A stretch of DNA of 47,677 bases from contig JAIKYA010000097.1 of assembly GCA_024683645.1 (NCBI GenBank), positions 1-47,677 of the forward strand. The letters run 5' to 3'. Positions 6,871 to 15,446 of the stretch are shown piece after piece. The notes beneath the pieces are model-generated. The model saw only the letters and a list, made by a program, of their open reading frames with translations. It searched no databases and had not been told where the DNA came from. Numbering within the stretch: position 1 is the first letter of the stretch; the number at the start of each line of letters is the position of its first letter. The translations under genes and the position numbers were made by a program. Source of the stretch: Lachnospiraceae bacterium (GTDB lineage Bacteria > Bacillota > Clostridia > Lachnospirales > Lachnospiraceae).

Positions 6871-7614
6871 ATGCAGTCTAAAAAAGGTATATCCGGTGCC
6901 GTGCTGAAATGGCTCGCCATCGTTACGATGCTCACAGATCATATCGGAGCAACTGTTGTCAGACATTATTACAGACTTTCCGGAGGCTATGGTCCGGTTG
7001 TTACTCTGTATAACGTTTTACGGAACATAGGCCGTATCGCTTTCCCTATCTTTATATTTCTTCTTATAGAAGGATACCGGCACACAAGAGACAGGAAAAA
7101 ATATCTGTTCCGCCTGCTCCTGTTCTCTCTTATCTCGGAGGTTCCCTTTGATATGGCTTTCAAAAACAAATATCTTGATCTTTCGTACCAGAATGTCTTT
7201 TTTACACTGGCTCTGGGCTTTATCGCCATTTGGATCATGGACGAAGTGCATAAAAAAAGCAGCAGTATCATTAAAGATCATGCTGCTGCCATAAGTTATG
7301 CTGTTTTATTAAGCTGCGGGGTGACGGCCCTTTTCTGCCTGGCGGCTGAATTTCTTGAGACCGATTACCACGCTGTCGGCATCCTTGCCATCTGCGCTGC
7401 CTGGCTCCTGAAAGATAAACGCTATCTGCAGATGCCTGTATGCTGCCTGGTCCTGCTGCTCTCAAGCCTGAGAGAATGGTACGCACTCATCGCCTGCATC
7501 CCCATTCTTTTCTATAACGGCAAACGCGGCAGGCAGAACAAGTATTTCTTCTACATCTTTTACCCCGTACACCTTACGATACTCGGCCTTATCTGCATGT
7601 ATGTGATCAGATAA
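6871..7614 (+). CDS. TraX-family integral membrane protein
   Basis: A polytopic membrane protein (247 aa, about seven or eight hydrophobic segments) of the TraX family, named after the F-plasmid pilin N-acetylase. Family hallmarks are the opening 'LKWLAIVTMLTDHIG', then 'LRNIGRIAFPIFIFLLIEGY.HT', 'LLLFSLISEVPFD', 'QNVFFTL' and the C-terminal 'YIFYPVHL'. The start at 6871 is chosen for GGAG at 7-nt spacing; an in-frame TTG at 6844 would lie inside the terminator. In chromosomal Firmicute copies, the family is thought to acylate cell-surface polymers or proteins, but no substrate is established. It stands alone, converging on the HPr-like gene with only 24 bp between stops and no obvious shared terminator. 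Confidence 0.85.
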   Translation: MQSKKGISGAVLKWLAIVTMLTDHIGATVVRHYYRLSGGYGPVVTLYNVLRNIGRIAFPIFIFLLIEGYRHTRDRKKYLFRLLLFSLISEVPFDMAFKNKYLDLSYQNVFFTLALGFIAIWIMDEVHKKSSSIIKDHAAAISYAVLLSCGVTALFCLAAEFLETDYHAVGILAICAAWLLKDKRYLQMPVCCLVLLLSSLREWYALIACIPILFYNGKRGRQNKYFFYIFYPVHLTILGLICMYVIR

Positions 7615-7638
7615 ACAAAGGCTCCTCGCAGATAACGA

Positions 7639-7884
7639 TCAGAACTGCTTTTCCATCTCAGCAATTGCCTCTGCCTCATCGGGTCCTTCGGCAATGATGG
7701 TCACTTCCCTGCCCTTGGGCACGGCCATGTTCATCATACCCATGATGCTCTTGGCATTTACTTTACGTTCTTCGTTTTTTAAATGAACCGAACTTTCGAA
7801 TTTGCACGCTGTCTGCACCATAACAGCTATACGCCCGGGATCCAGCCCGGCTTCGTTTTTTACAGTAACAGTCTTTTCAATCAT
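7639..7884 (-). CDS. HPr-like (Crh-type) protein with Asp at the His15 position
   Basis: An 81-aa HPr-fold protein that is last in the hprK operon. Alignment by eye with Bacillus HPr and Crh places 'GLDPGRIA' where HPr has 'GIHARPA', so the EI-phosphorylated His15 is Asp15 and the neighbouring Arg17 is Gly17. The regulatory site is intact: Ser46 in 'NAKSIMGMM'. The protein therefore cannot act as a PTS phosphocarrier but can be phosphorylated by HprK, as Crh (Gln15) is, and could serve as a co-repressor for CcpA or another signalling partner. It overlaps whiA by 4 nt (ATGA), the same order as whiA-crh in Bacillus. Function is inferred from family knowledge. Confidence 0.85.
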   Translation of the reverse strand: MIEKTVTVKNEAGLDPGRIAVMVQTACKFESSVHLKNEERKVNAKSIMGMMNMAVPKGREVTIIAEGPDEAEAIAEMEKQF

Positions 7885-8762
7885 TTATTCCTCTCCTCTT
7901 CTGCAAGCTTCGAAAGCCTGCGCAATCTATGATTTACACCCGATTTCCCTATCGGGGGATCCATCAGTGCTCCGAGATCGTTAAGTTTAAGTTCCGGATA
8001 TTCGAGCCTTACTTCCGCCATCTCCTTTAATCCTTCAGGCAGCGAGCCTAAAAGTCCGTGATTCTTTAAAAACCTGATATCTTCCAGCTGCCTGTTTGAC
8101 GCTGCCAGCATCTTTTCGATATTCGCGGTATCACAGTTCACCCTGCGATTGGTGTCGTTCCTTATATCCTTTTCGATCCGCAGATTCTCAAGCTCCATCA
8201 ATGATCTGTGCGCCCCTATGATGTTCAGCGCCTCCGATATTGCTTCGCTTTCCTTTATATAAACCAGCGTACGGCCTTTTCTCGCTGTTTTCCTGGCCTG
8301 TACTTCAAAATCCGCAAATACGCCGCACAGCTGATCCGCGGTCTCTTCCTTCTGACATACTATCTCCAGATGATAGCCTTTTCTGGGATCACTTACCGAT
8401 CCGCCGCAAAGGAACATCCCCCGCAGATACGCCCGCTTACAGCAGCTCTGTCTGAGCAGAAGCCCTGAAACCACACCGGCATCCGCCTCGTTTATCTTCA
8501 GCGATTCGGCGATATCCGCTGTATCTTTCTTTATAACGATACGGCCGCTTTCCGGGACAGCATCCTGTATATTATATAGTTTTGACAAAAGCATTACAAG
8601 TGTCTGTCTGATAAAAGGCTGTTCTGCTTTAAAACAAAGGCTTCCGTCAGCCGCGTTTTCCATCTCAAAGACGCTGATAGCCGCCAATTCCGCCAGCCTG
8701 CAATGTCTTGCACTGTCGGATATCTGCGATATCTCTTCTTTTATCTGGGAAGTAAAACTCAT
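7881..8762 (-). CDS. whiA: WhiA-family DNA-binding protein
   Basis: A sporulation/cell-division-associated DNA-binding protein (293 aa). The N-terminal two thirds have the degenerate LAGLIDADG-homing-endonuclease-like fold ('CKRAYLRGMFLCGGSV' near 108-123, 'NRRVNCDTANIEK' near 206). The C-terminal helix-turn-helix is seen around 258-283 ('LNDLGALMDPPIGKSGVNHR'). In Bacillus WhiA (YvcL) binds DNA and affects cell division and chromosome segregation; in Streptomyces it is a transcription factor. It overlaps rapZ upstream and the HPr-like gene downstream by 4 nt each. The yvcK gene usually found between rapZ and whiA is missing here. Confidence 0.93.
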   Translation of the reverse strand: MSFTSQIKEEISQISDSARHCRLAELAAISVFEMENAADGSLCFKAEQPFIRQTLVMLLSKLYNIQDAVPESGRIVIKKDTADIAESLKINEADAGVVSGLLLRQSCCKRAYLRGMFLCGGSVSDPRKGYHLEIVCQKEETADQLCGVFADFEVQARKTARKGRTLVYIKESEAISEALNIIGAHRSLMELENLRIEKDIRNDTNRRVNCDTANIEKMLAASNRQLEDIRFLKNHGLLGSLPEGLKEMAEVRLEYPELKLNDLGALMDPPIGKSGVNHRLRRLSKLAEEERNK

Positions 8763-9619
8763 ACTCTCTTTTCGTCCCTGTGAGAAACAGTGAGTCCGTA
8801 TTCTCCTTTTTCTTTCAGACGGTCATATATCTCGTTGGCAAGGGTAACGCTTCGATGCTTGCCGCCGGTACATCCCACGGCTACCACCAGCTGATGCTTG
8901 CCTTCCTTAACATAGTTAGGCAGGAGAAATTCCAGCAGATCACAGACTTTCTTCAAAAACTTTCCCGCCTCCTTAAAGCTCATGACATAATCCTTCACGG
9001 CACTGTCATTACCGGTAAGATTTTTCAGTTCGTCAATATAGAAGGGATTCGGCAGGAAACGTACATCAAATACCAGATCCGCATCGTTCGGTATGCCGTA
9101 TTTGAAACCGAAAGATACCACGCGTACGATCAGGCTGTTATACTCTTTATTCTGAAGGAATATGCGGTCCAGCTCTTCTTTCAGTTCTCTGGTCAGAAGA
9201 CTTGATGTGTCAAAAACATAGTCGGCGTGGGATTTCACGCTCTTTAATATTTTTCTTTCCTTCTTGATACCGTCTTCCAGACTGCCGTCCCCGGAAACAG
9301 GATGCTTTCGTCTGGTCTCTTTATAACGCTTGATCAGGATCTCGTCCGAAGCGTCCATAAAGATGATCTCCATCTGGTAACCGGCTTTATTCATACGTTT
9401 CAGTACTTCTTCCGCTTCCGCAAAGTTCTGATCCGCCCGCACATCCAGTCCCAGAGCTACTTTGGAGATCTCGCCGCCCGGAGTGTTTATCAGTTCTATA
9501 AAACGTTCTATCAAAGGCACGGGCAGATTATCAACACAGTAAAATCCCATGTCCTCCAGCATCTTCATGGCGGTACGTTTACCGCCTCCGCTCATTCCCG
9601 TAACTACTACAAAACGCAT
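8759..9619 (-). CDS. rapZ: RapZ/YvcJ nucleotide-binding protein
   Basis: A 286-aa P-loop protein of the RapZ family, which in E. coli is an RNA-binding adaptor controlling glucosamine-6-phosphate synthesis and in Bacillus (YvcJ) binds and hydrolyses GTP. The N-terminal P-loop reads GMSGGGKRTA (8-17), followed by 'EDMGFYCVDNLPV'. The C-terminal ligand motif 'GCTGGKHRSV' is intact. The P-loop Lys14 is kept, but the following residue is Arg15, not the usual Ser/Thr. The longer in-frame ORF to 9703 lies inside the upstream gene; ATG 9619 is chosen because it overlaps that gene's stop (TAATG) and has GAGGAAA upstream. Confidence 0.9.
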   Translation of the reverse strand: MRFVVVTGMSGGGKRTAMKMLEDMGFYCVDNLPVPLIERFIELINTPGGEISKVALGLDVRADQNFAEAEEVLKRMNKAGYQMEIIFMDASDEILIKRYKETRRKHPVSGDGSLEDGIKKERKILKSVKSHADYVFDTSSLLTRELKEELDRIFLQNKEYNSLIVRVVSFGFKYGIPNDADLVFDVRFLPNPFYIDELKNLTGNDSAVKDYVMSFKEAGKFLKKVCDLLEFLLPNYVKEGKHQLVVAVGCTGGKHRSVTLANEIYDRLKEKGEYGLTVSHRDEKRV

Positions 9620-10731
9620 TATTCTTTCCTCATAATGGCTGCATACAGCCGCTGCAGTATCCAGGTGACTACACCTACTATCAGACAGATGATGAGTGCC
9701 CACAGAAGGAACGCAAACAGCATACCCATTCCCAGATTGACATTCAGTATCTTAAAACGCCATTCGGCAAACACACCGCCGCGATTATTGAAAAAGTCCT
9801 GCGCAAAATAAATACCGACTCCTGTCGCCGCTATCTGTGAGAGCACGCGGCTGCGGTGTTTCGATTCGAATATCAGCCTTACGCTTGTAAAGAAAGCAAG
9901 GCTCATGGGGAAATACAGCTGACTGTGATATCCCATGAAAGTCGTGATATATTCTGTATGCATCACATACTCATAACTACGCCAGATCACCAGTATAAAC
10001 CACATTACGGTAAAGCTCCAGGTCCACGCCAGCAGCTTGAAACAATTCTTTCTGTCAGCCCTCTGCTGCACGAAATATCCGGCCAGAGGATAGATAACTG
10101 TATAATTCAGCAGCCAACTCAGCTTTATATTCGGATTCAGTTCGTATCTGTGGATGAAAAACAGATCGTCTATAAAAGGCAGAACACTTTCCAGTACGAA
10201 AACCATGATAAACAGATAAACAAAATCCCTGTCTCTCATGTTCTGTGCCATGGGCCTGAGCAGCGGAAGAACTATAAGAAATCCGAGAAATCCGTATACA
10301 TAGGAAAACGGGATCACACGATCCCTCGCATACAGGTCCAGGAAAAAGTTGCCCAGGTTCAGCTCGTCCCTGCCCAGCCTCACATCGCTCTGGTAATACA
10401 GGAACGAAAAGATCAGCAGCAGCAGTAAAAGCGGCAGAATCCTGTGCTTTAAGTTATATCTCGTGGTTTCTTCCTTTGGAAGTATCTTTGCCCCGGCCAC
10501 CATGAAAAACAGAAACGGTGCGGCATTTGTCACTATGGAAGTGACCAGACATACACAATAAAAAACAGTACCCGGCTCCACTATCGAGTACAGATCTTTC
10601 AGTCCGGCAAATCCTGCAACCGTCAGGTAGACCGCTATGATCACCAATATATCAAAATATACCGGGCCGCCTCTTTTTTTATTTCTTCTGCCTCTGGGCG
10701 CGACCCTGCGCTCTTCGTATGAGTCCATCAT
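9619..10731 (-). CDS. Membrane acyltransferase-3 family protein
   Basis: A 370-aa polytopic protein, basic at the N-terminus (residues 1-22 rich in Arg/Lys) and then about ten hydrophobic helices. It matches the acyltransferase-3 superfamily (OatA/WecH-like membrane O-acyltransferases) by pattern: 'AAPFLFFMVAGAKIL' in the third helix, a conserved Arg-containing loop, and a 'YVYGFLGFLIVLPLLRPM' segment. It carries no extracellular SGNH domain. It is wedged between murB and rapZ with overlaps at both ends (ATGA and TAATG), so it is translationally coupled to murB. That context suggests modification of a cell-envelope polymer, perhaps peptidoglycan; this is inference only. Confidence 0.75.
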   Translation of the reverse strand: MMDSYEERRVAPRGRRNKKRGGPVYFDILVIIAVYLTVAGFAGLKDLYSIVEPGTVFYCVCLVTSIVTNAAPFLFFMVAGAKILPKEETTRYNLKHRILPLLLLLLIFSFLYYQSDVRLGRDELNLGNFFLDLYARDRVIPFSYVYGFLGFLIVLPLLRPMAQNMRDRDFVYLFIMVFVLESVLPFIDDLFFIHRYELNPNIKLSWLLNYTVIYPLAGYFVQQRADRKNCFKLLAWTWSFTVMWFILVIWRSYEYVMHTEYITTFMGYHSQLYFPMSLAFFTSVRLIFESKHRSRVLSQIAATGVGIYFAQDFFNNRGGVFAEWRFKILNVNLGMGMLFAFLLWALIICLIVGVVTWILQRLYAAIMRKE

Positions 10732-11642
10732 TTTTTCGAAAAATCACCAAGGAGTATGACTTCCGGCTCCAGCTCGTATCCGGAATGCTCCTTTACTCTC
10801 CCCTGTACGGTTTTGATCACTTCATAAATATCGGATGCCGTTGCATTTTCCCTGTTTATGATAAAGCCGCAATGTTTCTCCGATACACAGGCCCCGCCGC
10901 AGGTATATCCTGCCAGACCGGCTTCCATTATAAGTTTGCCGGCAAATGAGCCTTCGGGACGTTTGAAGGTTGATCCCGCACTGCGATACTCAAGCGGCTG
11001 TTTTTCCCTGCGCCGTCGCGTCAGCTCAGCCACTTTGTCTATAATATCTTTTTTTATGCCAAATTGCAAGCCGAGCACAGCCGAGATAAGGACTCCGCGT
11101 TCCTCCTTCAGCACACTGTGCCGGTAGCCGAAATGCAACTCCTCCGTCTTCAGCGTCTCTACTCCCTTTCCCGGAAAATAAATACGGGCCTCCGTCACGA
11201 CATCCCTCATCTCTCCGTCGTAGGCACCCGCATTCATGGTCACGGCTCCGCCCACCGTTCCCGGTATGCCTGACGCAAACTCAAGCCCCGTAAGGCTTTC
11301 TGTCTCCGCCGCTCTGGCAACCTTTGACAGCATGACTGCACCGCCTGCAATTATCTTAGTTTTATCTGTTATTATCCTCTCGAATCCCTCTCCCAGCTTC
11401 AGCATCACCCCGTCATAGCCGGCGTCTGCCACCAGGATATTGGAACCATTTCCGAGTAAAAACCAGTCTGTCTGCGTCTCTTCCAGCATATCCACTGCCG
11501 CTGTCAGCGCCTCTTCACTGTCTGCCGTAGCCAGTACAGCTGCACATCCTCCGGCACCGAAGGTAGTATAGTCCTTCATCGGCGCATCTGTCTTAACGCC
11601 CAGACCGCATTCTTTAAGCTTTTCCGGGATCCCGGCTGTCAT
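10728..11642 (-). CDS. murB: UDP-N-acetylenolpyruvoylglucosamine reductase
   Basis: This FAD enzyme reduces UDP-GlcNAc-enolpyruvate to UDP-MurNAc with NADPH, the second committed step of peptidoglycan synthesis. The 304-aa length fits the short type II MurB of Gram-positives. Motifs are GNGSNIL (64-70) in the FAD-binding fold, 'GIPGTVGGAVTMNAGAYDGEM', 'GYRHS', the active-site serine region 'RSAGSTFKRP', and a C-terminal catalytic Glu in 'EPEVILLG'. The start overlaps the glcK stop by one base (TGATG). In Bacillus murB is not in the rapZ cluster, but clustering with hprK and rapZ is frequent in Clostridia. Confidence 0.95.
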   Translation of the reverse strand: MTAGIPEKLKECGLGVKTDAPMKDYTTFGAGGCAAVLATADSEEALTAAVDMLEETQTDWFLLGNGSNILVADAGYDGVMLKLGEGFERIITDKTKIIAGGAVMLSKVARAAETESLTGLEFASGIPGTVGGAVTMNAGAYDGEMRDVVTEARIYFPGKGVETLKTEELHFGYRHSVLKEERGVLISAVLGLQFGIKKDIIDKVAELTRRRREKQPLEYRSAGSTFKRPEGSFAGKLIMEAGLAGYTCGGACVSEKHCGFIINRENATASDIYEVIKTVQGRVKEHSGYELEPEVILLGDFSKK

Positions 11643-12583
11643 CAGCCCAGTACCAGCCTTGCCGATCCGTAGATACCGGCGTCATTTCCGAGCGCTGCAA
11701 GAGCAAATTCCGTATCCCTGCTGGCGTGGAAAACATATTTTTTATACGGTTCGCGTATGTAATCGAGAAGTATCTCTCCTGCCTTGGATACTCCGCCGCC
11801 TATGACAAAGATCTCGGGATTTACCACACAGGCAATGGCTGCCAGCCCTTTGCCAAGATATTCACCGAATTCTTTTGCAACTTCCGTCGCCAGCGCGTCA
11901 CCGTTTTTTACCGCATCCCATACGGTCTTGGCGGAAATATCCTTATGGCTTCTCATGGAGCTGGGAGCATCCGTAGCTGCCAGCTTTTTCCTTGCCAGTC
12001 TGGCTATTCCCGTTGCGGATGCATACTGCTCCAGACAGCCGCAGTTTCCGCAGCCGCAACTGTCAGTTTCATTATCCTCGAGATGTATATGTCCTATCTC
12101 ACCGCCTGCACCGGTAGCACCGGTAAGTATGCGGCCGTTCACTATTATGCCTCCGCCGACACCTGTTCCCAGTGTAACAGCTACCAGATTGGTATAACCT
12201 TCACCGCCGCCTTTCCACATCTCTCCGAGGGCAGCTACATTCGCATCATTGCCGGCTTCCACGGGTATACCGCCCAGAAGGACCGCCAGTTCTTCCTTTA
12301 CGGAAAACTTTCCCCAGCCCAGATTTGCGGCTTTATAGATCACTCCGTTTCCGTCGACGGGTCCGGGTACACCTATCCCGACGCCTGCAATGTCGTTTTT
12401 ATCAAGAGCTTTATCGCTCATCTTCTTTTTTATGGAAGCTGCTATATCCGGAAGGATCCTGCTGCCGTTATCTTCTTTACGTGTAGGGATCTCCCATTTT
12501 TCCAGCAGTTTTCCTTCGGTTTCAAAAAGTCCGAGTTTTACGGTGGTCCCGCCTAAGTCAACACCGAATACATATTTTCCCAT
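11642..12583 (-). CDS. glcK: ROK-family glucokinase
   Basis: An ATP-dependent glucose kinase of the ROK type (313 aa) feeding non-PTS glucose into glycolysis. The ATP-binding motif DLGGTTVK (9-16), the catalytic Asp113 in 'NDAN' and the second phosphate motif 'TLGTGVGGG' (137-145) are present. The ROK zinc site is His165 in 'EIGHIHLE' followed by CGCGNCGCLE (176-185). GGAGGAGG before the start lies within the end of hprK, 3 nt upstream. Placement directly behind hprK ties glucose phosphorylation, whose products stimulate HprK, to the carbon-signalling operon. Confidence 0.92.
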   Translation of the reverse strand: MGKYVFGVDLGGTTVKLGLFETEGKLLEKWEIPTRKEDNGSRILPDIAASIKKKMSDKALDKNDIAGVGIGVPGPVDGNGVIYKAANLGWGKFSVKEELAVLLGGIPVEAGNDANVAALGEMWKGGGEGYTNLVAVTLGTGVGGGIIVNGRILTGATGAGGEIGHIHLEDNETDSCGCGNCGCLEQYASATGIARLARKKLAATDAPSSMRSHKDISAKTVWDAVKNGDALATEVAKEFGEYLGKGLAAIACVVNPEIFVIGGGVSKAGEILLDYIREPYKKYVFHASRDTEFALAALGNDAGIYGSARLVLG

Positions 12584-12586
12584 GTG

Positions 12587-13522
12587 TTATTCCTCCTCCT
12601 TGGTTTCCAGGGACGCCTGCATCCTCTTATAAAGCTCCTGAGCAGCGTAATAACCCATTTTCTTCTGCCTGTAATTGATGGCTGCGGACTCGCAGATCAG
12701 CGCCGTATTACGTCCGGGACGGATAGGGATATTGTGGCATACCACCTTGGTACCAAGGTATTCGGTATACTCCTCCTCCATTCCGACGCGGTCATATTCC
12801 TTATCTTTGGACCATTCCGAAAGCTTGATGACCAGGTTTATCTCCTGATCTTCCTTTACGCTCTGCACACCGAAAAGGGTCTTCACATCAACTATGCCTA
12901 TACCTCTTATCTCTATGAAATGCTTGGTAACGGCAGGTGCAGTACCTATCAGTGTATTCTCACTTACCTTTCTCAGTTCCACCACATCATCCGAAACCAG
13001 ACGGTGTCCTCTCTTTATCAGCTCCAGTGCCGCTTCGCTCTTACCTATGCCGCTTTCACCGGTTATAAGCACGCCTTCACCATATACATCCACCAGTACT
13101 CCGTGCACCGTGACCATGGGAGCCAGCTTGGAATTGAGCCACCTGATGACCTCTGCCATAAAAGTAGAAGTAGCTTTTGACGTCATGAGCAGGGGTACCT
13201 GATATTTTTCCGCCATTTCCAGGAATATTGCATCCGGCTGCAGATCACGGCAGAAAACAAAAGCAGGGGTGGGATGATTGAGGATCTGGCTGTATATCTC
13301 TCTCTGGCGTTCTTCCGTCAGGGACTGCATATAGCTGTACTCCACGAATCCCACTATCTGCAGACGGGTAGAGTCATAATGCTCGAAATATCCCGTCATC
13401 TGTATTGCCGGACGGTTTATATCCGGCTGGGTTATCTTCTTTTTTGAAATATCTATATCTTCTGTAAGATTTGTGAGCTTCATCTTATCGATGAGTCTCT
13501 GTAAACTTATGCTGCTTGCCAT
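12587..13522 (-). CDS. hprK: HPr(Ser) kinase/phosphorylase
   Basis: A bifunctional enzyme (311 aa) that phosphorylates Ser46 of HPr-type proteins with ATP or PPi and reverses the reaction when phosphate is high, controlling carbon catabolite repression. Seen features are His140, the Walker A GESGIGKS (155-162), 'GHRLVSDD' (172-179), and the HprK signature 'IEIRGIGIVDVK' (203-214). The N-terminal domain (1-130) has the usual substrate-like fold length. The ORF can extend 15 codons upstream, but ATG 13522 has AAAGGAG at 7-nt spacing. It is the first gene of a seven-gene operon ending with its likely substrate, the HPr-like protein. A 5-bp hairpin (TGCCG/CGGCA, 13544-13560) lies in its leader. 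Confidence 0.95.
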   Translation of the reverse strand: MASSISLQRLIDKMKLTNLTEDIDISKKKITQPDINRPAIQMTGYFEHYDSTRLQIVGFVEYSYMQSLTEERQREIYSQILNHPTPAFVFCRDLQPDAIFLEMAEKYQVPLLMTSKATSTFMAEVIRWLNSKLAPMVTVHGVLVDVYGEGVLITGESGIGKSEAALELIKRGHRLVSDDVVELRKVSENTLIGTAPAVTKHFIEIRGIGIVDVKTLFGVQSVKEDQEINLVIKLSEWSKDKEYDRVGMEEEYTEYLGTKVVCHNIPIRPGRNTALICESAAINYRQKKMGYYAAQELYKRMQASLETKEEE

Positions 13523-13570
13523 TATAGAACTCCTTTCCCGGAATGCCGCTTCTTTCGGCAGTCGCAAGAT

Positions 13571-13599
13571 ATTATACTATATATACATTAAAAAGACAA
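13571..13599 (-). promoter_or_regulatory. Promoter of the hprK operon
   Basis: On the minus strand TTGTCT (13599-13594), a 17-bp spacer and TATAAT (13576-13571) give a near-consensus sigma-A promoter. The start is expected near 13564, giving a leader of about 40 nt. No cre-like operator was identified. Confidence 0.8.
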
Positions 13600-13615
13600 T
13601 GAGGATGCAGGTCTG

Positions 13616-13699
13616 TCACTGGGTAAAAGAGCCATAGGCAGCAACTGCTTCATCCACGCTCATTTCACCGGTTCCGACTGAAAAGACCGCCTGCCTCAT
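13616..13699 (-). pseudogene. C-terminal remnant of a probable ABC sugar-binding protein
   Basis: A 27-codon open frame reading MRQAVFSVGTGEMSVDEA (first 18 residues) and ending in 'AYGSFTQ' and TGA (13618-13616). The pattern 'GEMSVDEAVAAYG' is typical of the extreme C-terminus of family 1 extracellular solute-binding proteins. Nothing upstream in this frame continues the protein, because the debris of a histidine kinase begins immediately. I read it as the last fragment of a deleted binding-protein gene. The match is by eye only and the stretch is short. Confidence 0.45.
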
Positions 13700-15403
13700 C
13701 CTCTTCCTTCCTTTATTCTTCTGATTTCCTTAATGACGAGTTTTATATCTATCGGTTTTGCAATATGCCCATTCATTCCGGCGTCCAGACATTCCGTGAC
13801 ATTTTCGGAAAATGCATCTGCCGTCATTGCAACGATAGGTATGGATGCCGCCCATGGATCCTCCAGTTTCCTGATCGCTCTGGTCGCATCCAGACCGTTC
13901 ATCTCCGGCATCTGTATATCCATAAAGATCATTGTATAACTGCCTTTTGCAGCCGTGCTCATCTTATCCACGCATATCCACACTGACACTCCCGCCGGGT
14001 TCAGTGTATTTGATGGCGTTGGAAAGTATATTGATATAGATCTGGTTCAGTCGCAGCTGGTCTGTATAGAGGTATTCTTTCTCTATCTTATCAATATGAA
14101 AACTGAATTCTATATTCTTTTCCTTGATCATCGGCTGTGAGATATTTACGAGATTCTCAACCGTTTCCACTATGGAAAAGGTCAGCGGACTCAGTTTCAG
14201 TTTTCCGCTTTCCACCTTCGATATATCCAGGATATCGTTGATCAGTGTCAGCAGATGATTGCCTGCAAGACTTATCTTCCTGAGGCTGTCCTTTGTTGAT
14301 CCCACATCCCCGAGATTTTTCTCGGCAATGGCTGTAAGACCTATGATAGCGTTCATGGGAGTACGGATGTCATGGGACATGGTAGAAAGAAAATCTGTCT
14401 TTGCCTTGTTTGCCGACTCTGCTTCTACTGCCGTGATCTGCAGGCGCTTATTTAAATAAAGCACATATAACATATCACAGAGGAAGAGGAGCAGCAGGCC
14501 GATGAAAACAACTCCGAACAGCAGCCAGTTTCCTGTTTCCGGCCGAAGATCCCCTGCGGGCACGAGTCAAAGCAGGGTCCATCCCGCAGTCGATGATACC
14601 GGGGTATAGGCAAGTATGCACTCCTCTCCATGCGAGTTGAGCATGGAAATGGACCCCGTCGATGAAGTTATACTGTCAAAGAGTTTTTCCGATGATTCCG
14701 GATCTGTCGGATTATATGATTTATAAAACTCAAAAAAATCGGAGTTCTTAAAGCTGCTTCCTTTAAGGACATAATCCCCATTGGCATCTATCATGGACAG
14801 CTCGGCATTTACCAATTCGCTCTGCGGAAATACCCATCTCTGTTCCAGCGCTGAGATCGGGATCACGCGAAGCAGGATCGCAGTACCTGAAGTATCGCTT
14901 TTCGGATCATACAGCGTAACACTGTTACAGAAAGCCAGTGACTGTTCGCCATTCATCGGGTTTGTATAGGCACGTGTCATGTTAACGGACTTTCCTATCT
15001 CCTCATGCCAATTCACGTTCTCAAGGAGTGCCAGGCGCTGATAGGATACGATACGGTCATCTTCTGTTCCCTGTTTCTGGCGCGTAGACAGACCCGTAAG
15101 TGTATCGGGATTGATCAGGTGTGCGGAAGTATTCGCAAGTACATGCGATGCGCTGATATAAGCGATCGCTTCTTCCAGGGTCATTCTCCTGCTGTTGATA
15201 TAGTGTGCCCATACGTCACAGACGCTCTGCTCTCCCTGCAGATAATTCTCCGTCACCTGTTCCATTGTAACTGTTGTATGTTCGAAGTGTTCTATCTGTC
15301 TACGGTAAAACTCCCTGCTTTCATAGCCGGAGTAGAGAACAACAAAAGTCAATATGATAGCCATGATCAGCACATTGATCATTATGATTATAATCTTTTT
15401 CAT
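13696..15403 (-). pseudogene. Decayed hybrid sensor histidine kinase
   Basis: Three pieces of one gene read in series. Codons from 15403 give a membrane helix (about 4-24) and an extracytoplasmic sensor domain of about 240 residues ending 'GWTLL'. There an in-frame TGA (14569-14567) interrupts. The same frame continues with 'LVPAGDLRPETGNW', a second membrane helix, the HisKA dimerisation domain with the phospho-His in 'SHDIRTP', and the start of the ATPase domain to 'NAIKYTEPGGSVSV'. Then the frame is lost near 13965-13981. The remaining 97 codons are the second part of a receiver domain with phospho-Asp in 'MDIQMPEMNG'. Both the ATP-binding G boxes and the receiver's N-terminus are missing, so the product cannot function as a kinase. 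No clear ribosome site precedes 15403. Confidence 0.85.
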
Positions 15404-15446
15404 ACTCTGGTTTTTAGCTTTATCGTTCTTTATCGTTTTATGATCC

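Noticed and set aside
7615-7638. Terminator between the convergent TraX-family and HPr-like genes
   Set aside because: The 24-bp gap has no stem with a T-run in either direction.
14567-14569. In-frame TGA as a recoded (selenocysteine-type) codon in the histidine kinase
   Set aside because: No recoding hairpin was evident after it, the position is a plain linker before a membrane helix, and the gene is also broken by a deletion further on. A nonsense mutation is simpler.
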